Positions 1 through 12,294 of a stretch of DNA of 64,000 nucleotides are shown in pieces. A program made the translations under genes and the position numbers. The stretch's first letter is position 1. Each line of letters begins with the position of its first letter. The notes beneath the pieces were generated by a model. That model was given only the letters and a program-made list of their open reading frames with translations, did not search any database and was not told the origin of the DNA. This DNA comes from Pristionchus mayeri (lineage: Eukaryota > Nematoda > Chromadorea > Rhabditida > Neodiplogasteridae): assembly GCA_036245805.1 (NCBI GenBank), contig BTRK01000002.1, forward strand, positions 21,879,067 to 21,943,066, in the 5' to 3' direction.

Positions 1-2601
1 ACATTCAGAAAAATAATATTTTACACAGAATAAAACTAACCGTGACCTGTCTCTGTCTCTGTCTCTGTCTCTCCTATCCCTCGATCGACTTCTTTTCCTG
101 TCTCGACTTTTAGATCTCAAAACAGAGATTTTTTAAATACATATATAAATATATATTAAAAGTGCTGGAAGACTACTAACCTCTTTCTATCCTTCGATCT
201 GCTTCTCTTCCTATCCCTATCCCTATCTCGATCTCTGCTTCTCTCCCTCCGTCTCGAAGGTGATCTTCTGGATGATCTACTTCTTCTCACTGGTGATCTT
301 CTCGGCGATCGACTTCTTCGGGGAGATCGAGAACGACGTCGAATGGGCGATCGAGTTCGTTCCCGATCTAAATCTACCTCTATTCCAATTCTTAAACTCT
401 CTCACCCATTAGTATCTACCACTCTCTTTATTACTTCCTACCTGTTTTTCCTCCTCCACTCTGGATGGCTATCTCAATCTCTTTCAGAGCCTGTTCGTCA
501 GTCTTCTGCTGTGGTTTGATTATTGCAACGCGAGAATGTTGCATCCTGCAATTTGAGTCTTTACTTTTGCAAAATAGCCTTAAAATTATTGCAACTAAAT
601 GAATGCAAAATTGCAGAACCCATAAAAGCAATGTGGCAAGACATTTCGGAAATTTCAACTCTGAAAAATACATTTCGGAAACTTTACACTTAAAATCCAC
701 TTTTGCGCAATTTTCCTGTTATCGTCAGATACCTCTACTTGATTTACATTAAAATTTTTTAAAAAAGAAAACAAAAAAGATATTTTAACCGGGAGATAAT
801 AGCTTCAACAGTAATGAGCACGCCGATGGAAAAATTTTTTCCGAAAGGTCCTTTTCAGAGTTGGAATTTCCGAACTGTCTTATCACTCAAAGCAAATATT
901 ATATGACCTGAGTAGACTCCCTCCAAGGGCGACCATGCCCGAGTTCTGCAAAGCGACGGGCACAGTAGATTGGCTGGAGAATTCAACATAACAGTATGCA
1001 CAGGGAGCTCCCGCCGGACCTTCCGCCATACGGACGTACATCACCTACAATAATTAGATTAGATCTCCATTTTCATCCACTTCTTCACCCTTCACTCCCC
1101 GCTCATTCCCTCCTCAACAACGGTCGTTCCCCAATTGATCTCGTCTACTCGGAGATGAACACTAACACTGACGATGAAATCTCTTGTCGCATATGCAGGT
1201 CTCTAATTACCCTCCTCAACTCCAATCTACTACATCTTGCAGAGATGAATCCGGACCCCTCGTGACTCCCTGCATGTGTGCAGGAAGTATGGCATTCGTT
1301 CACAGCCCCTGCTTGGAAACATGGGTTCAGACAAGGTGCACTCAGCAGAAACCTATTCTTCTTATACCCATTCAAACTATTCAGAAACTGTACCATGTGC
1401 GAAGTTTGCAAGGTGGAATACAGTAGAGCATCTTCCGAACTCCGACCTATTAATGAATGGAAAGCCCCCACGCCTCTTTCCTCATCGCTCGATGATACTA
1501 TCGATTTCTACTGCGCTATCCTATGGGTTATATTCATGATTCGGACTGTCTATGTCACAATAACGTAATGACGTATTTCATGTTGATCTATCTACTCCAT
1601 TCCATTCAGATCAGGCATGGGAGCCGTTCCTCTGTTGGTTGGTCAAGTGCTCGGAAACGGAGCCGTTTATCTCTTATGGTGGACGTCATTCTGGCTCAAC
1701 TTTCTGTACTACGGAATCATCTCTATTCTACTCGCTGAAAGATGGCTCACTCTCAATACTCGCTTTGTGTTCACTAATCGATCTCATCCTCCCATTACTG
1801 CCCCTGTGTCATCCAGAATCAAGACCGCAAGAGCACACTCCTTCTCCCGATCCCTATCCAAACTCGTCAAAGTTCAATAATACAAAATTGAAACATTGAA
1901 TAAACATTAACCTCTCCGATATTGTTGTTGAAGAAGTCGACGATAGCCTGTCCTTCTGTTCCCTTCGGGATGTTGCCCACGTAGATTGTACGACGAATTT
2001 CCTCGATCTTAGCAGGATCTGTGTTAGCTGGGAGAGGCGGGTAGGATGGAAGGCCTAGTTGCTCCATATTGGGGTCCATCGTCAGAATCTGGAAAAAAGC
2101 TAGATTGGAAATAGTAAGAGGTGGTCAACGATACCACTTGAGATCCATCTCCGACGTCGTGCACTTTATTGACGACGTGAGCAGGAAGGGATCTCTGGCC
2201 AGGCATGGAAGGACCTCCTGCTGCCAGACAAACTTCCTCCGTAGGAATCACATCTGCAATGATAGATATCCGATAGGTGGGAGACAATGGAGAATGTTCT
2301 CACCATCTATCGATGGAATACAGACAACTGCTCGATCGATGAGTACCATATTCGTGAGGTGTTGCCCGAGTTCGACGCTCTTCTCATCTTCAAATTCTAT
2401 GTAAGCGAATTTTTGAGGTGTCGACGGAACGACATTGTTCTCTGTGGGGTAAACCTGCAATAATACATTAGGAAATTAGGACGATCAGATTCAACGAACC
2501 TTTATCGTTCGAATGCGACCCAGGTAGGAGAATAGTTGATGAAGCTGCTCTCGCGTAGCTTGTGGAGTTATGTTGCTCACTTGGAGCACTTTGAACCCCA
2601 T
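1..2601 (-). CDS. rsp-7: SREK1/RSP-7-like SR splicing factor (partial, runs off left edge)
   Basis: SR-family pre-mRNA splicing regulator, nuclear. Exons on the minus strand: 2601-2500, 2454-2304, 2253-2138, 2088-1912, 1044-908, 545-442, 367-181, 106-41, then a donor at 40 leading out of the window. The N-terminus (MGFKVLQVSNITPQATREQL) begins RRM1. RRM2 begins at RRTIYVGNIP and is completed after a long intron by VMYVRMAEGP and AYCYVEFSSQSTVPVAL. A linker with AIIKPQQKTDEQALKEIE follows, matching the SREK1 segment after RRM2. The last two exons encode an RS domain of SR/RD dipeptides. All exon phases agree. The 867-bp intron 1911-1045 contains a whole gene on the other strand. Identity rests on recalled similarity to human SREK1; the 3' end is missing. 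Confidence 0.88.
1155..1880 (+). CDS. RING-CH (MARCH-type) membrane E3 ubiquitin ligase, nested in an intron of the SREK1 gene
   Basis: Predicted membrane-bound E3 ubiquitin ligase of about 195 aa. Exons 1155-1198, 1243-1335, 1385-1564 and 1610-1880 join in frame. The RING-CH finger lies at the N-terminus: CRIC, then CMC, then VHSPC, then CEVC, giving the C4HC3 order with His in the fourth position and the Trp (LETW) usual between the third and fourth ligand pairs. Two hydrophobic stretches follow (FYCAILWVIFMIRTVYV and WWTSFWLNFLYYGIISILL), the two transmembrane helices typical of small MARCH proteins. AATAAA at 1899-1904 follows the stop directly and abuts the exon edge of the host gene at 1912. 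Substrates cannot be inferred from sequence. Confidence 0.85.
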
Positions 2602-3228
2602 ATTGGGGACTGAATTAAAAAGGTGTTTTAGAAAGACATTAGAGCAATGACAATCAACCGCAAAACGTCGCGGAACACGAAACAATCGGCAGATGTATCT
2701 ATATGTGATAGATATCCAGATATCTATAGATAGATAGCTGATATTAACAAGGTAAAGGTAAAAGGTTAAAAAAAGCTTAAATGACCAGCCTGAACGTAAT
2801 ATATAAATCAAGAATAATCCTTCACAGCGTAAAGAAGTAAAATAATAGTTAGTGCTTTAGCAAATCACAACACAACGCTCGCTTGGACGCTACATAGCTA
2901 TCGGTTTTTTTCGAAAATTTCGAAAATATTATGTTCCGTACGGAACTAGAACGGTTTCTCCTTTATGCTACTTAGCACGAAGACGGAATGTCGGATGCGC
3001 GGACTTTTTTTCTGACACTCCAAGTGCGCTCCGCTTTTTGCGCACACTCTAGTTTTCTATACTCAGCGTGTCGACCCCACGATGCGTTTCGAATAAATTC
3101 GGAGTCGTTTTTTTAATATTTTTTGTCCGTTATTGATCCGCTCGTTTGTTTAATTTGTTTATTTTTTTCTGTATTATTGGTACAATTGGGTCATTCCAGG
3201 TTCACTCATCTTTAACGTGATCTGAAAT
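2602..3228. promoter_or_regulatory. Divergent intergenic region between the SREK1-like gene and snu-13
   Basis: No open frame with a family match on either strand. It must carry the 5' sequences of the minus-strand splicing-factor gene and of snu-13. A tttaattcag acceptor lies shortly upstream of the splicing-factor ATG (2601), and an attccag acceptor at about 3193-3199 precedes the snu-13 ATG; both could be outron splice sites. No core promoter motif is convincing. Confidence 0.4.
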
Positions 3229-3848
3229 ATGGCCAATGAAGGAGTCAATCCCAAGGCCTATCCTCTGGCCGACACTGCTCTCTCCCAGAAGTTGCTCGAT
3301 CTGGTTCAGCAAGCCATGAACTACAAGCAGCTGAAGAAGGGAGCCAACGAGGCTACGAAGACGCTCAATCGCGGTATTTCGGAAGTAAGTCAATTTTCTT
3401 GATGGTGGCTTGGAAGCTCTCAGGGAGCTGTTTATTATCCATTTACAGTGCTTTGTTTGAATACAGCTTTATTTCTTTACTTTAAGACCAAATTTGGGAT
3501 GATCAGGGTCGTGCGTAGAGTCATTACATGGGTAGTTTCGTGCTGATTCGGATTATAGTATGGTTTACTAGCTAGCACGGGCTGAATAATTTACTTATCT
3601 AATTGCTCATTTTCAAGGTGATCGTTATGGCGGCCGATGCTGAGCCTCTGGAGATCATTCTCCATCTTCCTCTCCTCTGCGAGGACAAGAACGTCCCGTA
3701 CGTCTTCGTCAAGAGCAAGGCTGCCCTTGGTAGAGCCTGTGGAGTTACCCGCCCAGTCATTGCTTGCTCCATTACCCAAAACGAGGGATCTCAGCTCAAG
3801 TCCCAGATTCGCAAGATCAAGGAGGATGTTGAGAAGCTCCTCATGTAA
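3229..3848 (+). CDS. snu-13: SNU13 / 15.5K (NHP2L1) kink-turn RNA-binding protein
   Basis: Core protein of U4/U6.U5 snRNP and box C/D snoRNPs; binds kink-turns in U4 snRNA and snoRNAs in the nucleus and nucleolus. Exons 3229-3384 and 3618-3848 give 128 aa, the normal family length. NPKAYPLAD, the [23 protein letters not shown]-binding segment, [16 protein letters not shown] and [12 protein letters not shown] are nearly identical to the conserved L7Ae/SNU13 fold. The intron is 233 bp, longer than most here. The hydrolase gene starts 225 bp downstream on the same strand, close enough for co-transcription. Confidence 0.97.
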
Positions 3849-4072
3849 TTATCGTTTAATTCGTTAATTTTGTTTGTTGTTGAGACCGTTGTTGTTGTGG
3901 TCACCTGATACTCATCTCATGTTCCTATTTTGAAGGATAAACATGCCAACAAAGTTTGTTCGCACTTTGTTCCTTGGTGCGAAGTCGGAGAAGTGTATTT
4001 ATCGCTACGCGGTACATGCACAGGGGTCGATAAGGGGCATTGGGAGAGATTTCTCTGCTGTCGCTAGGTGGT

Positions 4073-6151
4073 ATGACAGCGTTTCTACCGCTCTACTCGA
4101 AACGCGCCCTCCTTGTCGGAGTGCTAGCCTTCGTAGTGTTCCTTCTATTCGAGAACGGTCCAATCCGTCTACCTCTACACATCGATGGACACGTCGATCC
4201 TCGATTCGAAAGGGTGAAATTGGTCTTCACGTGAGTTTCACTATTTCTTTGGAGTGTTATCATAAGAAATCATATAGATATTTATCAGAAGTGTAAGATT
4301 GACGTCAAAAATGCTTATTAAATTTCTTGAACTTTTCGAAATAGCTCAGTGTTTCATTTTGTTTCCTTTTCAAGCGTGAGTGTTCCGAGGTGTGCAATAG
4401 ACATAAAGACAGGGGACCCTTTGTGGTCAATGTAGCTAGTAGTTCCTCAGTTGTGGTAGTTCAATGGACTGATTGCAGACAGAACTTCATCGATGGATGG
4501 GAGAGAGGAGGGGCTTCTCTCGCAGTGTACCACCATGGAGAGAAGGTCGTCGATATATGGGGAGGATATGCAGACAGAGCTTCTCTCAGGAAGTGGAAGG
4601 AGGTAATTAATGTGCAGTGAGTACGGTATCCTTCATTCCCTTAGGACACCCTGCAAGTCGTCTTCTCAACGACGAAAGGAATCGGCGCAATTTGCGTGGC
4701 GATGCTGGTGGACAGGCATGATGTCGCCAACCCACTTTAGCGGGTAATCGAATTTCAGGGGGTACGTATCGTACGATGATCTGGTGATGAAGCACTGGCC
4801 TGAGTTTGGACAGAATGGAAAGGACAATGTGACAGTTCAGATGCTGATGAGTCACGCTGTAAGTAGTCTTCAACTTCTACTTATCATATCCTGATGTACT
4901 TTGATCTTTGATCTCTTATCAGTCGGGTCTTGCTTATCTGGATGAGAATCTCTCCGTCGAAGATGCCATGGACCACAAAAAAGTATCTGGCCTTATCGAG
5001 AGGCAGAAGCCTCATTGGCCCCCCGGTCAGAGAGAAAGAAGTTTGACAGTCAACATAAATAATTTCAGGAACTCGAAGCGGTTATCACATCTACTCTCAT
5101 GGGTGGCTACTAGATCAGTTGATTAGACGAGTTGACCCCAAACATCGAGGAATTGGACAGTTCGTAAAGTGAGTGACCTACCGTATTCCCCACTCGATCG
5201 CTAATCTCAGGGAAGAGCTTCACGATGCGCACGACATCGACTTCCACGTGGGACTTCCCATCGAAGAAATGGGAAGGGTCGCCAGACTCACTGCACCTAG
5301 CACACTTGATCGGTATACTGTACCACACCAGCTATATCATTATCAGAAATCAATTTCAGGCTGAGCGAAGTGCTCACTGACTTCCGCGTCATCAAATACT
5401 TCAAGGCAATCAAGAACCTGGTTACGGTAAGTTGCAACCACCTTTCGACTACCGTAATCTGTGTTCCGTTGAGGACTCGATGCTGTCTCGTGCCCTGGGG
5501 AATCTGCCCTGGCTGGAGTGTGTCTATCAGATGACAGTGAACAATCCCGACTTCTGGCGGGTCGAGCAGGCGGCTGCATTGGGAGTGGGAAATGCAAGGA
5601 GTCTCGCAAAGACTTTCTCCCTCGTAGGTTACGGTACATTTGACTAATCGATCGATTGTGACTCAGGTGGGCGAGAAGAAGCTGATCTCAAAGAAGACGA
5701 TCGATCTGCTGGAAGTGTCGCACTACTCGGATACAGATCTGATGATGGCAGAAGACACGATCAAGGGGAATGGACTGTTCTTCACTCCTCTCCATAGGGG
5801 GAAGGTGGGGGAAGGTAGGAAGGGAGGGAGAGAGATGGCCTTCTCCTTCGCAGACTGAGTATCACATTGGACATACGGGTCACGGATGTCAGCAGGTGAT
5901 GGTCGATCTAGGCAATGGACTCGCAATTGGATACACTAATAATGCACTCAAGGTAAGGAGGAAGTTGTCTGGTTTAATAATCAATCTCCTTTTTTCCTGC
6001 ATTTATCTTCCTTCCAACGTTGAACTGAGCTATCCTAGAAAGTACTCATGTTTCGTAATCTTTTATCTTTCGATTGCAGACTGCTCTGGGTGATCTTTGT
6101 CGTACTTGGAAGAGACTGCAGACTTCCATCTACGACTCCCTCGATCTTTGA
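4073..6151 (+). CDS. Class-C beta-lactamase-like serine hydrolase (LACTB/LACT family), N-terminal membrane anchor
   Basis: Penicillin-binding-protein-like serine hydrolase of about 427 aa; related animal proteins are peptidases or esterases, but this substrate is unknown. Twelve exons (4073-4230, 4479-4602, 4645-4715, 4759-4858, 4923-5025, 5069-5168, 5211-5312, 5360-5426, 5474-5623, 5667-5804, 5854-5952, 6080-6151) stay in frame. A hydrophobic segment ([14 protein letters not shown]) near the N-terminus looks like a signal anchor. The catalytic SxxK is in [16 protein letters not shown] and [13 protein letters not shown] fit the later motifs; C-terminal GHTGHGCQQ fits the family's HxG-like segment. 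Intron 3 uses a GC donor at 4716. AATAAA is at 6228. Class is certain; which nematode paralogue is not. Confidence 0.88.
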
Positions 6152-6830
6152 TCTTTCTCCTTCGAGAACTCACTTTCTTAGTATCCATTTTTAGATTGTT
6201 TTCACTTTTCCCTTGACGGATGGTAGAAATAAAGGCTCTTATATTTTGCCCATTCTTCTGCGCACGAGGGGTCAACTGCTTGGCCCCAAGGGGGAACACC
6301 ATCTGCTTCTCTCTCTCTCCATGGCAACACTCCCCCTCTCCCCCTCCCCCCCTCCCTCTCCCAGTTGATGTCTCTCTCGCATCCGCACTCTCCTCCATCC
6401 TCAGACTCGTGATCTACTAGGTGGAGGAGTTCCGTCCCTCCCGTCTCGTGATTCCCTCTCTAGTCCTCTTCACTCGGTCATCACTCCTTCTCCCCCCCCT
6501 AGGGATCATTCTTCTCCAGTGACTCCTTCCCTTCTCAGACTGACAAACTCCTCTTCTTCTCTTCTCCAAGTGGTGTCTCAGAGTGAGAGAGTGCGAGTGG
6601 TCAGTCATTGCATCATGAGTAGGCAATTAAGTCATGGTATCAGTTCGTGCTTCCATTCTTCGGTCTCTTCTTCTCGAGGAGAAGCAGTCATCCAGATAAA
6701 TCAACGTAATTGAACTCGATAAGAGGAAGAGCACAAAGGTAGTCGCAAGGGCAATCGTAAGTTCCCTTCCCATTCTACGTCTGAGGAGGAACGATACAGC
6801 AAATCTGCCTACTTTTGAACAACAGACATT
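6152..6830. other. Low-complexity intergenic stretch, possible Ser/Pro-rich exon or nphp-1 5' region
   Basis: AATAAA at 6228-6233 probably ends the hydrolase transcript. The rest is C/T-rich. An open plus-strand frame of about 115 codons (about 6369-6713) encodes a Ser/Pro-rich, disordered-looking sequence without a clear start or family match. It could be an upstream exon of nphp-1 or a chance frame in pyrimidine-rich DNA; I could not join it to the nphp-1 frame with consistent splice sites. Confidence 0.3.
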
Positions 6831-8447
6831 ATGGAAAACAAGAGAAGAGTTGTTCGAGTGCCATTCGAAGTGTTCGAATCAGCATTATTGTCGCACTGAG
6901 GAATTTGGAATTACAGAGAAGATTAAAAGGAGCGACCAGTGGAGGAGAAGTGAGAAGTGACGAGGAATCAGAGAAGGAAGAAGAGAGGAAGAAGTGTGAA
7001 CAAGCTTGATTCATCTTCTACCTCGCTGTCTATATAATAAGTCACAGTTTTGCAACGATCTTGATAGCAAGAATTGAGAGAAGGATGTTGAGGATGCTGA
7101 GAAGCAATCAGTCAATGTATGTGGATGAATCGGATGATGAGGAGGAAGTGGAGGAAGTGAAAAGAGAGGAGAAGAAGGGAAGAGATGAGAAGAGAGTAGA
7201 CCCTCCTCCAGGAATAGAGAGAACACAGGTAGATTTGGAGAGTCGCCACTCATCTGATCTTCCTTTGAAGATGAAGGAGGAGAAGGAAGAGAGAGGAGAG
7301 AGGGAGGAATCACGGGGAAGGACTGTCTCTGGCAATCTATTCGTAGTACTGGCTGATCTGCCTCCTGATCAAGAGGGTGATCTACCTCTTAAGAAGGGAG
7401 ACGTCATCTCCATTGTTGAAACGAGGTATGACATACTGAGTGGAGAGTGATCTTTGATCTCTGTAGATCGGATGGATGGTGGATTGGAGAGAATGAAGGG
7501 AAAGAAAGAGGACTCGTTCCCCGCACTTTCCTTGCCCATTTGAGTAGAGATGATGTGATGAGAGAACGAAGAGAAGAGGAGAAAACGAATCGACTGATGG
7601 GAAGAGAAGAGACCAGTCAAGTGATACAGGTATTACCTCCCATTCACTCCCCATCCTTCACTCCATCAGAGACCCCAGCCCGAACCACTCCAATTAGAGA
7701 CTCAGAGAACGAGTAGAACAGAGAGATCTACAGTACCCAGAAGATACAGTAGTCTGGGTGAAGCATTCATGTACGGTAAGTTGGGTAGAGCGAGAAAAGA
7801 AATTGATGTTTGATTTTTGAGACAAGCACGTTTCCCTCTCTTGTCACCTTACTCCTCGACTCTCCGAGTCCAATCTCTCCTTCCACGATCTATTCTGGAA
7901 TCATAAACAGGATATGGTAAGTGATGATTATCGATTGATAGTTGGGTGGACTCATTCAGCTGCGGAAGAGGCATGTGAGAGTGTCGAAGTTGGTTCGATT
8001 GGTGAGGATCGAGAAAATGAACAGATTGGGAGAGGGGGGAGGACTCGTGAGAATCTGTCTATTCGATCGATCGAGCAAGACTGGGAGACAGATTGTGTCG
8101 AATGTACACACGATCAGAGCGAAGTGTGGAAGGAGTGATTGGACATTCACTGAGAAGGTGAGGAGAAGAGAAGAAGAAGAGAAGAGATGGAAGAATTGAA
8201 GAGGGAGAAGAATGGAGATGGACTCTCTTTCGGAGAATTTGTACTTCGTTCCAACTATCGATTATCTCGAGTGAACATGCTCATCCAAGTGTCCACCCTC
8301 GAGAAGACTACGGTATGTCAACAAATTTATTGATCGATTACATCTCTCTCAGAATGGAGAATTAGAAGAGAAGGCTGTGGGACTGATTGAATTGCCCCTT
8401 CTAGATGACACTGGGAATATTCTATTAACGAATAAGTGAGTGGAAGA

Positions 8448-8498
<51 letters not shown>

Positions 8499-9367
8499 CC
8501 CGTTCAGATCGTACGCTGAATCTCTGAAGGAAGTGAGTCTCTTCGATGATCTTCATCCAGGAGGTTCTCCCCCTCTCTCCCTTCCTCTCTCTCTTCCCTT
8601 TCAGTGGCCAGTTCTCTTCGTAAGATCGTCCTCAAAGTGCGAGATCCTCCGAGGGAGATGACCCACTACATCGAGTTTGTCCCTCTCTTCATTCCTGGTT
8701 GATCTTTGATCTCATCAGTTCGATGCCTGATATTCTCGTTCTCTCTCCCCTTCATCTCTCTCCCATCTTCTACTTCCGTCGTCATGCAGGGCGAGTCCTC
8801 ATTCGAGATCGAAACTCTCCCTTCAGTGCAGGTCTGTCATCTATCTGACACAGCTGCCTCAACTACAGTATTCAGAACTGATCAATGATCTCACTCTGGC
8901 GATATTCCCCACTAGTTGTGACGATGCTGATCTCCTCGACATGATGGCAAGAGTGTGGGTGGGAACGGAAAAGACACTCGCCAATGTTAGTCGTCTACAG
9001 TACTCCTTCGAGAGTGTCATTCCTTGATTCAGTTGAACAGCGAGGACATCACCACGCAGTTCCATCAACTCTTCTCTTCCCTCTGTCTACTCACTCTAGC
9101 TCGTCCCCACATCACTCCCTTCTCGTGGCTCGCCAATCCTGTCAAGGTACCTCCCTCTCCCCCCTCCCATCCCTCCTCTCACCCTCCCCCCTCCCCTCTC
9201 CCATCCTTCCCTCTCAGGCAGACAAGAGATGGAAGGAGATGAAGGCACTTGCGAGTGCTCTCGGAGCGAAGACTACAGTAACGACGATGTTGTTGACCGA
9301 GAAGTGCCAGCCCCTCCGTCCTCTCTTCTTCTCCTTCGATCTATTCGGAGAACACGCTATTGATTGA
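6831..9367 (+). CDS. nphp-1: Nephrocystin-1 (NPHP1) homologue, cilium transition-zone protein
   Basis: Adaptor of the ciliary transition zone, expected in ciliated sensory neurons. The start is uncertain (6831 is a guess); coding is clear from about 7060. A Glu-rich region precedes an SH3 domain ([23 protein letters not shown], then [21 protein letters not shown]), as in human NPHP1. The nephrocystin homology region follows in small exons: 7467-7629, 7706-7775, 7822-7916, 7960-8157, 8211-8312, 8353-8435, 8508-8563, 8605-8674, 8719-8831, 8876-8985, 9033-9146, 9218-9367. Recognisable blocks are [16 protein letters not shown] with SNVHTIRAK and [20 protein letters not shown], and the C-terminal [14 protein letters not shown]. 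Two introns are almost pure purine. Identity is secure from domain order; the 5' end is not resolved. Confidence 0.85.
8451..8498 (+). repeat. (GA)n simple repeat followed by a G tract inside an nphp-1 intron
   Basis: About 38 bases of alternating A and G run into about ten consecutive G residues, ending just before the acceptor at 8507. The 72-bp intron (8436-8507) therefore lacks a pyrimidine tract, unlike most introns here. Confidence 0.9.
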
Positions 9368-9484
9368 TGATCCCCTTCTTTATCCATATGATACACTCTT
9401 TTATCGAGAAATGATGTATCATAATCACAGAGAAAATAGAAAGAGGGGATACTGTAATAGGGAGTAATCGATCAGGGGAGGGGA

Positions 9485-9967
9485 TTAGTAGTCGACAGTC
9501 CAGACCTGGGAGTTCCACTTGCATCTCTCGATCGATCTCTCATACTTCTCGATCATCTTCATTGCCAATCCCACGTATTCTTCCTTCGCCTCCTCTCTAC
9601 GCATTCCTCCAATCAATACATACCCTCATACAGCAATACCATCTACCGTACCCTTTCTGCTTTGCCACGCTTCATATCGGCCCACTGCTTTTCCCTCGGT
9701 AGGAACAGCTGCAATCTGGTATGCAATAGAGTACTGTAGGTATCTTACGGTAGAGGTCTGCGTCGGGGATGTCTCCATGGAGGGCTTGCATGTAAAAGCC
9801 GAAGAGAAGAGCCCATTCCTCCTCTGAGGGACGAGTCTTCAGTCGACGCATCTCTTCTGCTGCCACCTCGAAGCTGAGACCAGACGTCTTCTGAGGGAAG
9901 GATACGGTACATGGGTGGTACTGCAACCAGGACGAGAACAGACCTTTGCGAGTTCCGAGAGAGGCAT
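9485..9967 (-). CDS. Acyl-CoA-binding protein (ACBP / DBI)
   Basis: Cytosolic carrier of long-chain acyl-CoA esters, 114 aa. Exons 9967-9944, 9890-9749, 9708-9652 and 9606-9485 join in frame. The ACBP core is plain: [68 protein letters not shown], giving the Tyr/Lys acyl-CoA contacts and the four-helix layout. The C-terminus extends about 15 residues past the usual end. It converges on nphp-1 with 117 bp between stops. Confidence 0.93.
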
Positions 9968-10490
9968 CAGAATGAGTGAATACTGAATGTTACCCTTCAC
10001 CCTCTCCTTTTATGTGATCTCCCCCTTGAGTGGCTCCAGTTTCCCTCCTTCCCCTCCCCTGAATTGCCTTCCATCCAAGTCGCAAAGAAGCCAATTCATT
10101 CCGTGCATGAACATATATAATTACAACGGGCATCTTTCTATCTCTCTATACAAAGTGGATGATAACTCAAAAGTGACAGTGATGTGCTACAATGGTCGAC
10201 TGGAAAGGGGAAAGCTATTGATTGCTCGTCAGGCCTACAATTGGTGCGTACAATCGATTGAAAAGATGTAAAATAGTATGGGATACATGATATCAACAAC
10301 ATTCAAATGTAATACTCGAATATGGAACAGAGATATTACTACAAGATTGAATATAAAAATGAATAAAACGGGCGGAGACGGGGGGTTCTCCTAGAAGGTC
10401 CATCAGTAGAGACGAAGGGGACGGATAGATGAAGAAGAGGGACGAGGAGCAGCATGATGAGAGGGACGGGCCAGCAACTGAATCACTCCA

Positions 10491-12294
10491 TCACTCAGGA
10501 GGGTGAGGGGGACTCGCCTTGGTCTGATCTCCCTGTCTGATGAGGGGACGATGGGAGGCTCTTTTGTGAGCGAGAGGACCCGCCAGATGCATCGAGTCCC
10601 AGCAAGTCTCGCAGTAGTACTGCAGACACGAGACGTCCCCACAGAAGTAAGGAGCGTATCTGGAGAGAGCGAGACCATCAATCGATCCATCCAGTTACCG
10701 TACCTGGAGGAGCAACTCTTGCCGTGGCACTCGTCGCACATCTGGTCGTCCATCACATACGGCTTGATCTCGACCTAGAATTCAAACATCAACGATTATC
10801 TGGTAAAGGGATACTCACTCTCTTCTTGGTCTCAGCATGGGGAATCTGGACGAATCTCCCGTGGATGGCAGCTACGAATGCCTTCGTGGTAGTGAACGTC
10901 ACTCTGGCAGCTCCCTCAAAAGATCAAATTTCACCTTTCAATTTTCTCATTTTCCCACCTTCGGATACTTGAGTTCTGGATCGATATCAATGCCCACATA
11001 GCACACGCTACCGTATAATTCCTCGAGAACCTCGGCCAATTCCTCTGAACGAAGAAGAGTGGAAAAGTAATCGATTAGAGTGAAATCAAAGTGACGTCGA
11101 ATATAAGACAGTGGTTCCTAGGGATACTCGCGTAACTTACTCGCTTTCGTTGGTCTGGGTACTCCCCCGATGAAGACAGTACGACGGGGGTCCATCATCA
11201 TCGTGGGCACCACCATGTAATCCATGTCAGACAGACGCCACGGACGAACCTACAATGTGAAATGTATTCCACGATGGAAATTAACATTTTTGATACATAC
11301 TAGCTAAAGTCGGAAAGGTCTCCATCTTTACTCTTTCCCCGATCTATAAGCAAGTCATCACGGCAAGTCCCACTAAAAGGGGACTTGCGTACCTCTCCTC
11401 TCTTACCTGCACAGGCTTGTCTCTCATCGTGGGTGACGACACGAACAGATAATATCTGCAGTCAATCAATCTCTATCGACGGGAGTCGTCTCCTACGTAC
11501 CTTCCGTTCTCATGGTGGCACTCCTTCACGAGAGCTTGCACCGATTGTTCCTGTTCGAAGACGAGGAACACGTAGCCAGTCATGTGACGAGATCCATTGA
11601 CTGCATCTGCAACGCGACCCTAATCGTTCCCTTTCTCTCATTCCACTACGCACCTCTCGCCGTGTCGGGACGTCTTGGCCAGTCAACCAGCACACGACCG
11701 AAGTGAGAGAACGTAGACGAGATCTCTTCTGCGAGACAAGCATAATCATATTTTGCGCAAATCAGTGTATGAAGTATTATATGAGAAAGATACCTTCAGA
11801 AACATCGATCGGTAGTCCTCCGACGAAAACCTTCCTAGCGAATAGTTCGTTGGGTTCGATAGTGGCCATGAGATGGTTAAGGGAGGGGGCGCCCGGTCCC
11901 TTCTTCACTGGCCACGAACTCACTAGAACCACCATTATACATTTAACTTAAAACCAAACAAGTAGAAGATGACCCACGTGGTTTAGGACTGGGTGGATTC
12001 TGAAGGAGTGGAGTGGGTAGAGTGGAGAGGATGGTGGAGGGACGGAGGAAGGGATCATCGGTGACGGCCGAGGGAGACCAGATAGGATCGGAAGAGAAGG
12101 TTGTCGAGTGACCGGAAGAATACGAGAAGCAGTCCGTGTACGCACCTCGACCCAATTCCATCATCTGAGAAAGCAATTCGTTAGAGAGAAAGAGTTAGCT
12201 ATACACTCACCGATCGATTATCATCGTAGGGGACAGAATCCAGCCAGTCGACTCGAGCCATGCTGTGAGTGTCCATCATCGAAGTACGCAACAT
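10491..12294 (-). CDS. cpb-3: CPEB1-type cytoplasmic polyadenylation element-binding protein
   Basis: Binds cytoplasmic polyadenylation elements in mRNA 3' UTRs and controls poly(A) length and translation, mostly in germ line and neurons. Eleven exons (12294-12211, 12164-11978, 11922-11794, 11728-11654, 11606-11501, 11455-11407, 11249-11141, 11044-10959, 10914-10819, 10774-10704, 10659-10491) give 386 aa. A short disordered N-terminus precedes RRM1 ([14 protein letters not shown]), the linker [20 protein letters not shown]2 ([33 protein letters not shown]), and the C-terminal ZZ-type zinc-binding domain ([23 protein letters not shown]). The linker and RRM2 match CPEB1 better than CPEB2-4, so the cpb-3 label is an inference. 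An exon farther 5' (about 12420-12360) cannot be excluded. Confidence 0.92.
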
